Below, piece by piece: positions 31,976 to 40,015 of a DNA stretch of 64,000 nt. The position numbers and the translations under genes are program-made. The stretch covers positions 3,971,001-4,035,000 of the forward strand of contig NZ_CP012700.1 in NCBI RefSeq assembly GCF_001307295.1, in the 5' to 3' direction. Each line of letters opens with the position of its first letter. The stretch's first letter is position 1. The stretch is from Sphingopyxis macrogoltabida. GTDB taxonomy: Bacteria; Pseudomonadota; Alphaproteobacteria; Sphingomonadales; Sphingomonadaceae. A model generated the notes under the pieces. It was not told the DNA's origin and did no database searches. It saw nothing but the letters and a program-made list of their open reading frames with translations.

Positions 31976-33877
31976 CTAGAAACTCACGATCACATTGGCG
32001 AGGATCGACAGATAGGCGTCGTCGCGCTGTTTGTTTTCGAACAGGTCCTTGAACCCCTTGCCGGGCAGCAGCACCGCCGCGCTCAAGCGCCCGACGATAT
32101 TCTGCGTCGCCTTCGGGCGCCAGATCGCCGCCAGCGACAGATCCCAGCCGATATCCTTCGGAATCGAACCCTCGCTGCGCAGCACCTGCAACGACGACGT
32201 ATTCTCGAACCACAAATGATTGAGGTTGGTGCTGAGGCGAAACTCCGGCGTCAGGTCGAAATCGGCCCCCGCGCCGAGGAAGATGGTACCCGGGTTGTTG
32301 AAGTTCGACTGCCCCTCTTCCTTCGACGAGCGCAGCGAGTTCAAAATGCCGTTGCGCCCGTTGATCGAGATGACGCGCCCGCCGCCCGCAAAGGGGATCG
32401 TCTGGCGGATCCAGTAGCTGGTGTCGGCGCCGCCGAAGATCGGGTTTTCGAAGATCGCGTCGAAGCCGCCCTCGGTGTTGTTATAGGGGTCGCCGTCGCC
32501 GGTCGCATAGAGCCCCGACAGGCGGAAACGCATCCAGTCGTGGTCGTAGCTGAGCTCGACCGCGCCGAAGCCGGCGCGGATTTCGGCGGGCTTGCTGGTG
32601 AAGAAGCTGTTCCGGTCCTCGCCAAGCGCGGCGTAGAAGCTCGCGGTCAGGTTGATCCGCCCGATCCGCCCGTCGGCGCTATAGCCGAGATAGACGACGT
32701 CATATTCGCGCCCGCGCAGGTCGCCGAGCAGCGCAGGCCGCACCGGAAAACCATTATGGTCGATGTGGATATCGTTCTTTTCGCGGTTCATATTGTAGGT
32801 CACGCTGACCTGGCTGGTCAGCCCGACGAACGGGAAATCCTGGCGATAGAGATTGCCGGTGAAGATGAAATCGTCGCGCGGCGTCTGGGTGATATCGTTA
32901 AGACCGCTGTTCGTATCCTTCTCGAGTCGCCAGAAAGCGGCGAGATTATATTGGAAGCGGTTGTTGTCGCGGTTGCCGAACAGCCGGATACCGAGCTGGC
33001 TGTCGTTGAACAGGAAGCCGCGGAAATCACTCTGGAACGGCTGGATGCCGAGCCGGATCGAATAAAAATCATAGCGGTCGGACGTGTTGCCGAGATGCTT
33101 GTCGATGAACGCTTCCTGCACCCCGATGAAATGATCGAAACGGTGGCTGGCCTTCGACGGGCGCACGTCGAGCACGCGCCGTTCGGGCACGTCGACATAA
33201 TTGGCCTGATAGGCAAGCGTCAGGCGATATTCGACATCGGGCGGCTTGAACGCCGTCGACCCTTTGATCAGCGCGAAACCCGCGATGAAGGTCTGCGCCG
33301 CGACGAAGCTGCGGTTCTTGCCGAACACATCGAGGCTGCCCGGCCGCTCGGTGGTCTGGACGCCATTCGGGATCGGGAAGGTGCGCGGTTCGAACACCGA
33401 GTCCGAAACGAGGTTGGCGACGAAGAACCAATCGTCGCCCTTGATCGGCAGCCATGGCACCTTGCTGCGATCGATCGCGCGGTCGCCCTTCAGCACATTT
33501 TGATGATAGGGGTCGAACCAGCGTTCCTTGACCACCCCCAGCGTTTCGATCAGCCGCCAGCGGTCGGGGACCGGAAGCTGGTCCTCGATCCCCGGAAAGG
33601 CTTCGGGTGGCGGCGGCCGCAGTGCGCCGACATTATCCTGCGTCAACTGGTCGGGCAGGTCGGGGGTGTAGCCGGGGCGGCGGCGGCCTTCGATGATCTG
33701 GGTGACGAGGTCGTCGTCCATCATCTCTTTCCAGTCGACCGGCGGCGGCGGCGGGGTCAGTTCGTCGAGCGCAGGCTCTTCAGCAGCAGGCGGCGGCGCG
33801 GGTTCGGCCGCAGCCTCCGGCGCGCCCTGCGCCGCAAGGCTCGCAATGATCGGCCAAAGGCTGCCCCCCGCCATCAT
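31976..33877 (-). CDS. Large outer-membrane beta-barrel (porin-like), partner of multiheme cytochromes
   Basis: The 633-residue protein has a short hydrophobic N terminus, then a Pro/Glu/Ala-rich stretch (about 18-50). About 450 residues of alternating hydrophobic and polar strands follow, rich in Tyr, Phe, Asn and Asp, and the chain ends ILANVIVSF with the C-terminal Phe typical of outer-membrane barrels. It has no cysteine, unlike MtrB of Shewanella, which carries an N-terminal CxxC. Length and position between a surface-type lipoprotein and a decaheme cytochrome suggest the barrel of a porin-cytochrome complex. It starts three bases after the upstream stop. Homology to a named porin family is not recognised. 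Confidence 0.75.
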   Translation of the reverse strand: MMAGGSLWPIIASLAAQGAPEAAAEPAPPPAAEEPALDELTPPPPPVDWKEMMDDDLVTQIIEGRRRPGYTPDLPDQLTQDNVGALRPPPPEAFPGIEDQLPVPDRWRLIETLGVVKERWFDPYHQNVLKGDRAIDRSKVPWLPIKGDDWFFVANLVSDSVFEPRTFPIPNGVQTTERPGSLDVFGKNRSFVAAQTFIAGFALIKGSTAFKPPDVEYRLTLAYQANYVDVPERRVLDVRPSKASHRFDHFIGVQEAFIDKHLGNTSDRYDFYSIRLGIQPFQSDFRGFLFNDSQLGIRLFGNRDNNRFQYNLAAFWRLEKDTNSGLNDITQTPRDDFIFTGNLYRQDFPFVGLTSQVSVTYNMNREKNDIHIDHNGFPVRPALLGDLRGREYDVVYLGYSADGRIGRINLTASFYAALGEDRNSFFTSKPAEIRAGFGAVELSYDHDWMRFRLSGLYATGDGDPYNNTEGGFDAIFENPIFGGADTSYWIRQTIPFAGGGRVISINGRNGILNSLRSSKEEGQSNFNNPGTIFLGAGADFDLTPEFRLSTNLNHLWFENTSSLQVLRSEGSIPKDIGWDLSLAAIWRPKATQNIVGRLSAAVLLPGKGFKDLFENKQRDDAYLSILANVIVSF

Positions 33878-33880
33878 CGT

Positions 33881-35860
33881 CTATAGCCCGTCGCAGACAT
33901 TTTGCTGCGCCGTGTCGAGGAAGGGCGCGAAAGGACAACTGATATAGCGCAGCCGCACCCCGGCACCGACATTGACGACGATCGTGTCGGCGCGGATCGC
34001 TTTCGGCGCGTTGCCGATGCCACCGACCCGTGCGCCACCGTTATGCGTGCCCAAAAAGCTGATCATGTCATCCTGGTCGATGCCGTCGCCCGACACCCCG
34101 ATCGCACCGACAAGGCGGTCGCCGCGATAGATGGGGACCGAGCCGGGAAAGATCTGGATGCCGTTCTGAAGCCGGTTCTGACCGGCCGCGACGTCGGGCA
34201 GCGTCGTGCAACGCTGCGGCGTGTCGGTCGCGCTGCTGCCGCCCACAAAACCCAGATGCGCGCCGAGATTGCTGATGATCAGCGCCGATTGCAGCCCGGT
34301 CGAGAAGGGATTGAACTGCTGGATCGGGCGCGACAGCGGCCCGTGCGGCCGCCCGACTTCGCCGTCGGGGAAATAGGGCCGCGACAGATTGCCGCCCGAA
34401 CGGTCGGCGAAGGCGATCTTGCCGGTGAGCGCAGTCGAATCACCCAGGAAAGTCCGCGTCGCCGGCACGAACTGGCGGACATCGGCGCTCGCATTGGCGC
34501 TGAGTTCGGCGCCCGCCTGCGCGCCCGAGAAGAAGGCGGCGGTACGCGCCTTCTGCAGGCTGACATCGGTGCCAAAGATCGGCGCATCGGGCGAGCGGAC
34601 GATCCCGAGCACCGAACCATGCGTGTCGACGATGCTGATCGTCACCTGCGCGCGGCTGTCGAGCGGGCGGCGGATCTGCGCGCGCGCGCGGCTCATCACC
34701 GCAAAGGCTTCCTCGAGCACCGCGCGCGTCTCGGCGGCGGTCAGCGGCGCACTGTTCGACGCGCCGTCGGTTCCGGCGCGGATCGGGTAGCGGTTGGTGC
34801 CGCTGCCGTTGGTCAGCACAAAGGCGTCGCGGTTCGAGAATTCGGCGCTGGTCGAGGCGCGGATCCCCGACGCCTCGCTGCCATAGGCGGTTCCCGCGAT
34901 CACTGCGGCATTGGCATAGCCGGTGACCGCGACAAGGCTGCCTGCGCTGCCGTTGATGCTCGCAAAGCTTGTCCCGCCGCCGCTCATCACCCCCGCAAAG
35001 GTCGCGTCGGAGAAGCGCAGGCTCGTCCCGTCGACGGTGATCTTGTCGGCGGTGATGCTCGCGGGCGCCTCGAACCCGCGCGTCCCGGCGAGCGCGATGA
35101 ACTCCTCAGGGTCGGCGTCGATATCGAGCGTGTCGGTGTCGATGCCGTAATCGCCGTCGCCCATCACCCCGATGCCGCCGACGAGCACGCCGTTCTTGTA
35201 CAGCGGCAGCCCGCCCGGATCGGCGGCGAGCCCGAGCGGCGAGCGCTTCGGCCCGATCAGCGCCGCCGAACCCGCGGCGCCGAAACGGCTGCTCAAATCG
35301 CTGCACGGGAGCTGGCTGAACTGCACCCCGAACAAGGGCCCGCTCTCCAGTCCGACAGTGGTCGGTGCCGGCGGGAAATGCTCCTGGACGATCTGGCTGG
35401 CGGTGCGGGTCGAAAAGGCGTTGCCGCCGCTCGACAGATAGGCGCCGGTCACCGCCTTGGCGATTGCCCCGGCCGCCGCGGGAAAGGGCACATTCTGCGC
35501 GTCGATATTGGCGCCGTTCGGCGCCGCGGCGGTCGTCGCGGTGGCGCGCGCGCCGTTCATGCGGAACACCGCGAGGACGTTGCCGACGCGGTCGGTCACC
35601 GCGATCACCGACGGCAAGCCGCGAGCCTGCGCCTCGGCAACGGCATTGGCCAGGATCTGCTGGACCTCGGTCACGCTCAGCGATTGCGCGGCGGGCGGGG
35701 TATAGAGGCCGCCCGGCGTCGGGGTCGGTGTGGGGGTCGGCGTCGGCGTGGGAGTAGGCGTCGGCGTGCCGCCGCCCCCGCCACCGCCGCAAGAGGTCAG
35801 GAGGAGCGCGCCGATGGCCGCGAAGGTCGCCGAGCGGAACAGAGAGGACCGGGTTTTCAT
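33881..35860 (-). CDS. Lipoprotein with Thr-Pro stalk and two GlcG/HbpS-like domains
   Basis: The 659-residue precursor has a lipoprotein signal peptide ending LLTSC (Cys24), then a Gly run and about ten Thr-Pro repeats that look like an extended stalk. Two domains resemble the GlcG/HbpS haem-binding family. The first (about 60-245) has VTEVQQILANAVAEAQARG, VIAVTDRVGNVLAVFRMNGA and LVGGIGVMGDGDYGID. The second (about 370-620) has ETRAVLEEAFAVMSRARAQI, ISIVDTHGSVLGIVRSPDA and LVGAIGVSGDGIDQDD. HbpS-type proteins bind or degrade haem, so a role in haem supply or electron transfer is plausible but unproven. The ATG at 35860 lies four bases after the upstream stop. The frame is open to 35962, but that would hide the signal peptide. 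Confidence 0.75.
   Translation of the reverse strand: MKTRSSLFRSATFAAIGALLLTSCGGGGGGGTPTPTPTPTPTPTPTPTPGGLYTPPAAQSLSVTEVQQILANAVAEAQARGLPSVIAVTDRVGNVLAVFRMNGARATATTAAAPNGANIDAQNVPFPAAAGAIAKAVTGAYLSSGGNAFSTRTASQIVQEHFPPAPTTVGLESGPLFGVQFSQLPCSDLSSRFGAAGSAALIGPKRSPLGLAADPGGLPLYKNGVLVGGIGVMGDGDYGIDTDTLDIDADPEEFIALAGTRGFEAPASITADKITVDGTSLRFSDATFAGVMSGGGTSFASINGSAGSLVAVTGYANAAVIAGTAYGSEASGIRASTSAEFSNRDAFVLTNGSGTNRYPIRAGTDGASNSAPLTAAETRAVLEEAFAVMSRARAQIRRPLDSRAQVTISIVDTHGSVLGIVRSPDAPIFGTDVSLQKARTAAFFSGAQAGAELSANASADVRQFVPATRTFLGDSTALTGKIAFADRSGGNLSRPYFPDGEVGRPHGPLSRPIQQFNPFSTGLQSALIISNLGAHLGFVGGSSATDTPQRCTTLPDVAAGQNRLQNGIQIFPGSVPIYRGDRLVGAIGVSGDGIDQDDMISFLGTHNGGARVGGIGNAPKAIRADTIVVNVGAGVRLRYISCPFAPFLDTAQQNVCDGL
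35716..35770 (-). repeat. Tandem repeat encoding the Thr-Pro stalk
   Basis: A hexameric-type low-complexity tract of about 55 bases (units close to GTCGGC on the plus strand) encodes consecutive Thr-Pro pairs just after the lipobox of the GlcG-domain lipoprotein. A similar tract occurs in the lipoprotein at 45275. The varied third bases show the repeat is protein-selected rather than freshly expanded. Confidence 0.75.
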
Positions 35861-35864
35861 ATCG

Positions 35865-37322
35865 TTAGCGCAAAGCCCTGATCGAGCGGACCGCGCTGCC
35901 GAGCGCGGTCTGGAAGTCGGTGGGTTTATAGGCGTTGGGGTCCTTGACCGCGGTATAGGCACGATCGATGTCGCCGCGGATGCCGGCGGCCGCGCCGACG
36001 GTCACGCGCCCCGACGACACCATCGCATTGAGCAACGTGTCCACCCCCATCACCGCCTGCTGCGAACCCGAATAGTCGGTGAAACGGTAGTTGATCGCCT
36101 TCGCCGAGATCGCATCGACCATCGCAAAGGCATCGGCGCCCGAAAAGCCGCGCGACGCAAAGGCGCTCTTGAGCGCCGCGACCGTCTGCGACAGCTCCGC
36201 TGCGGCCTTGACCGCGCTTGCGCGGTCGGTGGCCATCGCCTTGTGGAACGCCGCGGTGCGCGCCGCGAGCTGGTCCGCGAGCGCCGGCGAGGCGAGCCGC
36301 GCCGCGGCGGCGAGCATGATAAGATTCTCGTCATTATAGGGCGGCATGCCTTCGGGAATGTTGCGCCCGGGGTTGCCGAGGCTCGTCTTCACCGGCTTCG
36401 CCTGATCGAAGATGCGGCGATGGCAGCTATGGCAATCGAGGAAATAAAATTCGGGGAACATGCCCTCGGTCCCGCGCCGCGACTGGAACAGCGACAGGCT
36501 GCGTTCGATCGCGGTCGCCTGCCCGACCGCCCACATCTGGACATGGTCGGTCCGCCCCGCCGGGGCGCCGAACTTGCGCCAGCCGTAATCGGCATCCTCC
36601 TGATGATGCGCCTGTAGCGACGAGAAGAGGTCGAGTTCGAAGCTGATCCGCGGATGCCCCGCCGCCATGATGCGATGGGTAACGAACTGGCCCTCGCCGG
36701 CCGAACCGAAATGGCAATCGACGCAGACCCCCGCGCGGACCACCGGGTCTTCGAGCTTTTTCAGCCCCGCCGACAGGTTGGCGAGATGCTTCTGGCGCAT
36801 TTCGGCGTCGGGATCGGCGTTGGTGCCGACCCCGGCATAATGGCTCGCGATCCACCCGCCGGCGGGGCCGTGGCACGATTCGCAGCCGACGCCGTCCTCG
36901 AGCGGCACCGTGCCGCGCATCGCGCCGCCCGCCGCGTCGATCGCGCCCTTGGTGCTGTGGCAGCCGAGGCACATCGGCGCCGTCGCCGCGTCGCCGATGC
37001 CGAGATTTTGCGCGATGAACCGGCTGCGGCTGTTGCTGAGCACCGCCCAGGCGCGGCTGTGGGCGCCGCCGGGGGTCGATGGCTCCTGCCATTTCATCAG
37101 CTCGTCCTGGCGAACGACGACCCCGTCGCCTTCCATCCGGCCGTGGCAGGTCGATCCGGCGCACGAGGCGACGCCGGTATAGCGAGCGCCGCTTTCGCCC
37201 TGTGAACGCGCGGGCGGCGCGGCGACGACAGCGGCGAGCGCCAGCACGAACAGCATCGACGCGAGGGCGGCAAATGCCGCCCAAGGCCGATCGCCGCGCC
37301 CTGAACCCGCGTTCGTCGTCAT
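35865..37322 (-). CDS. Exported multiheme cytochrome c (c554-like), first gene of the operon
   Basis: The 485-residue protein has an N-terminal hydrophobic segment (about 15-36) followed by RSQGESGARYTG, a probable signal peptide. It has one CX4CH motif (Cys54-His60, CAGSTCH) and four CxxCH motifs starting at Cys118, Cys147, Cys200 and Cys297, hence up to five haems. The spacing and the GVASCAGSTCHG and GVGCESCHGP contexts are like the cytochrome c554 family. The C-terminal 150 residues are helical and lack haem sites. It is the promoter-proximal gene of the four-gene operon and may be the periplasmic electron donor to the barrel-cytochrome complex. gdhA ends only 60 bases upstream on the same strand. 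Confidence 0.82.
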   Translation of the reverse strand: MTTNAGSGRGDRPWAAFAALASMLFVLALAAVVAAPPARSQGESGARYTGVASCAGSTCHGRMEGDGVVVRQDELMKWQEPSTPGGAHSRAWAVLSNSRSRFIAQNLGIGDAATAPMCLGCHSTKGAIDAAGGAMRGTVPLEDGVGCESCHGPAGGWIASHYAGVGTNADPDAEMRQKHLANLSAGLKKLEDPVVRAGVCVDCHFGSAGEGQFVTHRIMAAGHPRISFELDLFSSLQAHHQEDADYGWRKFGAPAGRTDHVQMWAVGQATAIERSLSLFQSRRGTEGMFPEFYFLDCHSCHRRIFDQAKPVKTSLGNPGRNIPEGMPPYNDENLIMLAAAARLASPALADQLAARTAAFHKAMATDRASAVKAAAELSQTVAALKSAFASRGFSGADAFAMVDAISAKAINYRFTDYSGSQQAVMGVDTLLNAMVSSGRVTVGAAAGIRGDIDRAYTAVKDPNAYKPTDFQTALGSAVRSIRALR

Positions 37323-37382
37323 CCGCAGTCCCCTTTTACCCCGGCCCGGCGCTTTTGCGCCTTGGCCCCTGATCTCACTAGC
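37323..37382 (-). promoter_or_regulatory. gdhA-cytochrome operon gap with small hairpin
   Basis: On the minus strand this 60-base gap contains GGCGC-AAAA-GCGCC, a small hairpin, and then AAAAGGGGA, a good ribosome-binding site for the cytochrome gene. No clear -35/-10 pair is visible, so the cytochrome operon may depend on read-through from gdhA or on a promoter inside gdhA. Confidence 0.35.
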
Positions 37383-38738
37383 CTAAACCACCCCGAATGC
37401 CAGCATCGCATCGGCGACTTTCTTGAAGCCAGCGATATTGGCGCCTTTCACATAGTCAACATAACCGTTGCCCTGATCACCATAGGTCAGGCAGCGCGTG
37501 TGGATGCCGTCCATGATATCCTTGAGCATCTGCTGCAGTTCGGCTTCGCTCCAGCTCCGGCGGCCGCTGTTCTGGCTCATTTCCAGCCCCGAAACCGCGA
37601 CGCCGCCGGCATTGGCCGCCTTGCCCGGCGCGAACATGATCTTCGCGTCCTTGAAGATGTGCACGCCGTCGAGATTGGTCGGCATGTTGGCGCCCTCGCT
37701 GACCGCGATACAGCCGTTCGCGACCAGCGCCTTCGCATCCTCGCCAAGCAACTCGTTCTGCGTCGCGCACGGCAGCGCGACGTCGCACTTCACCCCCCAC
37801 GGCGTCTTGCCCGCGGTGAAGGTCGCGCCCTTGAACTCGTCGCAATATTCCTCGATCCGGCCGCGGCGGTGCGTCTTGTGCGTCTTCACCCAGTCGATCT
37901 TTTCCTGCGTGATGCCGTCGGGATCGTGGATGAAACCGCCCGAATCCGACAGGGTCAGCACCTTGCCGCCCAACTGGACGATCTTTTCGGCCGCATGCGT
38001 CGCGACATTGCCCGAGCCCGAAATGACCGCGGTCTTGCCGACCAAATCCTGCCCCTTCGCGGCGAGCATGTTGGCGAGGAAATAGACCGCGCCATAACCC
38101 GTCGCCTCGGTACGGATCAGCGAGCCGCCCCATTCGAGGCCCTTGCCGGTGAGCACCCCGGTAAATTCGTTGGTGATCCGCTTATACTGGCCGAACATGA
38201 AGCCGATCTCGCGCCCGCCGACCCCGATGTCGCCCGCGGGCACGTCGATGTCGGCGCCGATGTGGCGATAGAGCTCGGTCATGAAGCTCTGGCAGAAGCG
38301 CATGATCTCGCGCACGCTCTTGCCCTTGGGGTTGAAGTTCGACCCGCCCTTGCCGCCGCCCATCGGCAGCCCGGTCAGCGCATTTTTGAACGTCTGTTCG
38401 AAGGCGAGGAACTTGAGCACGCTTTCGGTGACCGACGGGTGAAAGCGGATGCCGCCCTTGTACGGGCCGATGGCATTGTTGTTCTGCACCCGCCAGCCGC
38501 GCTGGACACGGATATTGCCGTTATCGTCTTCCCAGCAGACGCGGAAAGAAACGACCCGGTCGGGCTCGGCGATGCGCCGCAAGATCTGCTGCGCGTGATA
38601 TTCTTCCTTGTCCTTGATGAAATCGAAGATGTCCTCGGCGACTTCCTGCACCGCTTGCGCAAACTCGGGCTGCCCCGGGTTGCGCTTTTTCACACCCTCC
38701 ATGAACGTCGGAAAATCGACGTGATCCGATACTGCCAT
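37383..38738 (-). CDS. gdhA: NADP-specific glutamate dehydrogenase
   Basis: The 451-residue enzyme converts 2-oxoglutarate and ammonium to glutamate. It has GWRVQNNNAIGPYKGGIRFHPSV and GLPMGGGKGGSNFNPKG near 80-135 with the catalytic lysines, PAGDIGVGGREIGFMFGQY, and GKTAVISGSGNVATHAAEKI as the nucleotide-binding fold near 230-250. The length of about 450 and the hexameric type fit the NADP-dependent biosynthetic class. The gene is divergent from the CcmI-like gene, with 157 bases between them, and sits directly upstream of the multiheme cytochrome operon. Confidence 0.95.
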   Translation of the reverse strand: MAVSDHVDFPTFMEGVKKRNPGQPEFAQAVQEVAEDIFDFIKDKEEYHAQQILRRIAEPDRVVSFRVCWEDDNGNIRVQRGWRVQNNNAIGPYKGGIRFHPSVTESVLKFLAFEQTFKNALTGLPMGGGKGGSNFNPKGKSVREIMRFCQSFMTELYRHIGADIDVPAGDIGVGGREIGFMFGQYKRITNEFTGVLTGKGLEWGGSLIRTEATGYGAVYFLANMLAAKGQDLVGKTAVISGSGNVATHAAEKIVQLGGKVLTLSDSGGFIHDPDGITQEKIDWVKTHKTHRRGRIEEYCDEFKGATFTAGKTPWGVKCDVALPCATQNELLGEDAKALVANGCIAVSEGANMPTNLDGVHIFKDAKIMFAPGKAANAGGVAVSGLEMSQNSGRRSWSEAELQQMLKDIMDGIHTRCLTYGDQGNGYVDYVKGANIAGFKKVADAMLAFGVV

Positions 38739-38895
38739 GCACCCCTCCCCTGATGACTGGAAAGCCGGTGCGACCCCGTTAACGATTTAGTCGTTGACCG
38801 ACCTTGCCCGATCAAGGCTACACCATCGCGAAGCAAAGGCAATATGACGGCGCGCACGGACGATATTTTTTCGGCGGCGCACAAGAGGGGCAAAA

Positions 38896-39834
38896 ATGAG
38901 CGAGAGCAACAAGATGACCGGCGGCATCACGCGCACCAACCGGGCGATCCTGGCCGCCGCCTTCGTCCTGCTGGCGGGGGCGATCGGTTATGCGGTGTGG
39001 CGCGATTCCGCGCCAGCGGCGCCCGGTGCGGTCGCCGAAGCCGCCGCCGCGCCGTCCGACCAGCTCGCCGCGCTCGAGGCGCGAACGCAGCGCGAACCGA
39101 ACAGCTCCGAGGCCTGGACCGCGCTCGGCGCGGCGCGATTCGACCTCTCCGATTTTGCGGGGGCGGCCGCTGCCTATGAGAAAGCGGTCGGGATTTCGCC
39201 CGAATCGGCGGGGCTCTGGTCGGCGCTCGGCGAGGCGCGCGTGATGGCGAGCGACCGCGACCCGATGCCGCCGCAGGCGCTGACGGCGTTCGAAAAGGCG
39301 ATCGCACTCGACGCCAAGGATCCGCGCGCGCGCTATTTCATGGCGGTGAAGAAGGACATCGGCGGCGATCACAAGGGCGCGATCGACGACTGGTTCGCGC
39401 TGCTCGCCGACACGCCGCAGGGCGCACCGTGGGAGGCCGACCTGCGCCGCACGATCGAACAGGTCGGCGCGATCCACAAGATCGACGTCGCCACCCGGCT
39501 GACCAATACGCAGGCGCGGCCGCTGACCGCCAACGAAATGCCGGTCGCCGCGCGCGCGATCCCCGGCCCGAGCCGCGCCGACATGGAAGCCGCATCGCAG
39601 CTTCCCAAGGGTCAGCAGGACCAGATGATCGAGGGCATGGTGAGCGGGCTCGAAGCCAAGCTGAAGGCCAATCCCGCCGACGTCGACCGCTGGATCATGC
39701 TGATGCGCAGCCGGATGACGCTCGGCGAAACCGCGAAGGCGGCACAGGCGCTGAAGGACGGCATCGCCGCCAATCCAGCGGCGGCGGGACGCCTGAAAGC
39801 GCAGGCCCAGTTGCTCGGCGTGCCCGGCGCGTGA
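38896..39834 (+). CDS. TPR protein resembling cytochrome c biogenesis factor CcmI
   Basis: The 312-residue protein has one N-terminal membrane helix (about 16-36), then a periplasmic TPR region (about 55-165) with EAWTALGAARFDLSDFAGAAAAYEKAVGISPE and YFMAVKKDIGGDHKGAIDDW, and a helical C-terminal part. The anchor plus TPR arrangement and the wording resemble the apocytochrome-binding part of CcmI/CcmH, which hands apocytochrome to haem lyase. The position close to a multiheme cytochrome operon is suggestive, but gdhA lies between, and other ccm genes are not in the window. A general TPR protein remains possible. Confidence 0.6.
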   Translation: MSESNKMTGGITRTNRAILAAAFVLLAGAIGYAVWRDSAPAAPGAVAEAAAAPSDQLAALEARTQREPNSSEAWTALGAARFDLSDFAGAAAAYEKAVGISPESAGLWSALGEARVMASDRDPMPPQALTAFEKAIALDAKDPRARYFMAVKKDIGGDHKGAIDDWFALLADTPQGAPWEADLRRTIEQVGAIHKIDVATRLTNTQARPLTANEMPVAARAIPGPSRADMEAASQLPKGQQDQMIEGMVSGLEAKLKANPADVDRWIMLMRSRMTLGETAKAAQALKDGIAANPAAAGRLKAQAQLLGVPGA

Positions 39835-39909
39835 TTTGCGCGTTGGCCCACGACCGGGAAACAGATATACAGCTCCCGTTGCTGCGGGGGGAACCATAAC
39901 AAAGGGTCG

Positions 39910-39928
39910 CCGCGGCACAAAGCCGCGG
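39910..39928 (+). terminator. Small perfect hairpin between CcmI-like gene and putA
   Basis: CCGCGGC (39910-39916) pairs perfectly with GCCGCGG (39922-39928) around a 5-base loop, in the 181-base gap between two convergent genes. There is no clear T-run on either side, so it would be a weak or factor-dependent terminator. No other gene or repeat is seen in the gap. Confidence 0.35.
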
Positions 39929-40015
39929 GACGCTTTCGGACGTATTGCCCGGGACAGCCGTCCACTCTGTATCGGGCCTCGTGGTCTTGCTATCCCACCG
40001 GACAACCGGCGGATG

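Noticed and set aside
29393..33886. A 1497-codon open frame on the plus strand opposite the decaheme and barrel genes
   Set aside because: Its translation is Arg/Ala-rich without any domain, while the minus strand shows haem motifs, a signal peptide and barrel strands. Long antisense frames are usual in GC-rich DNA.
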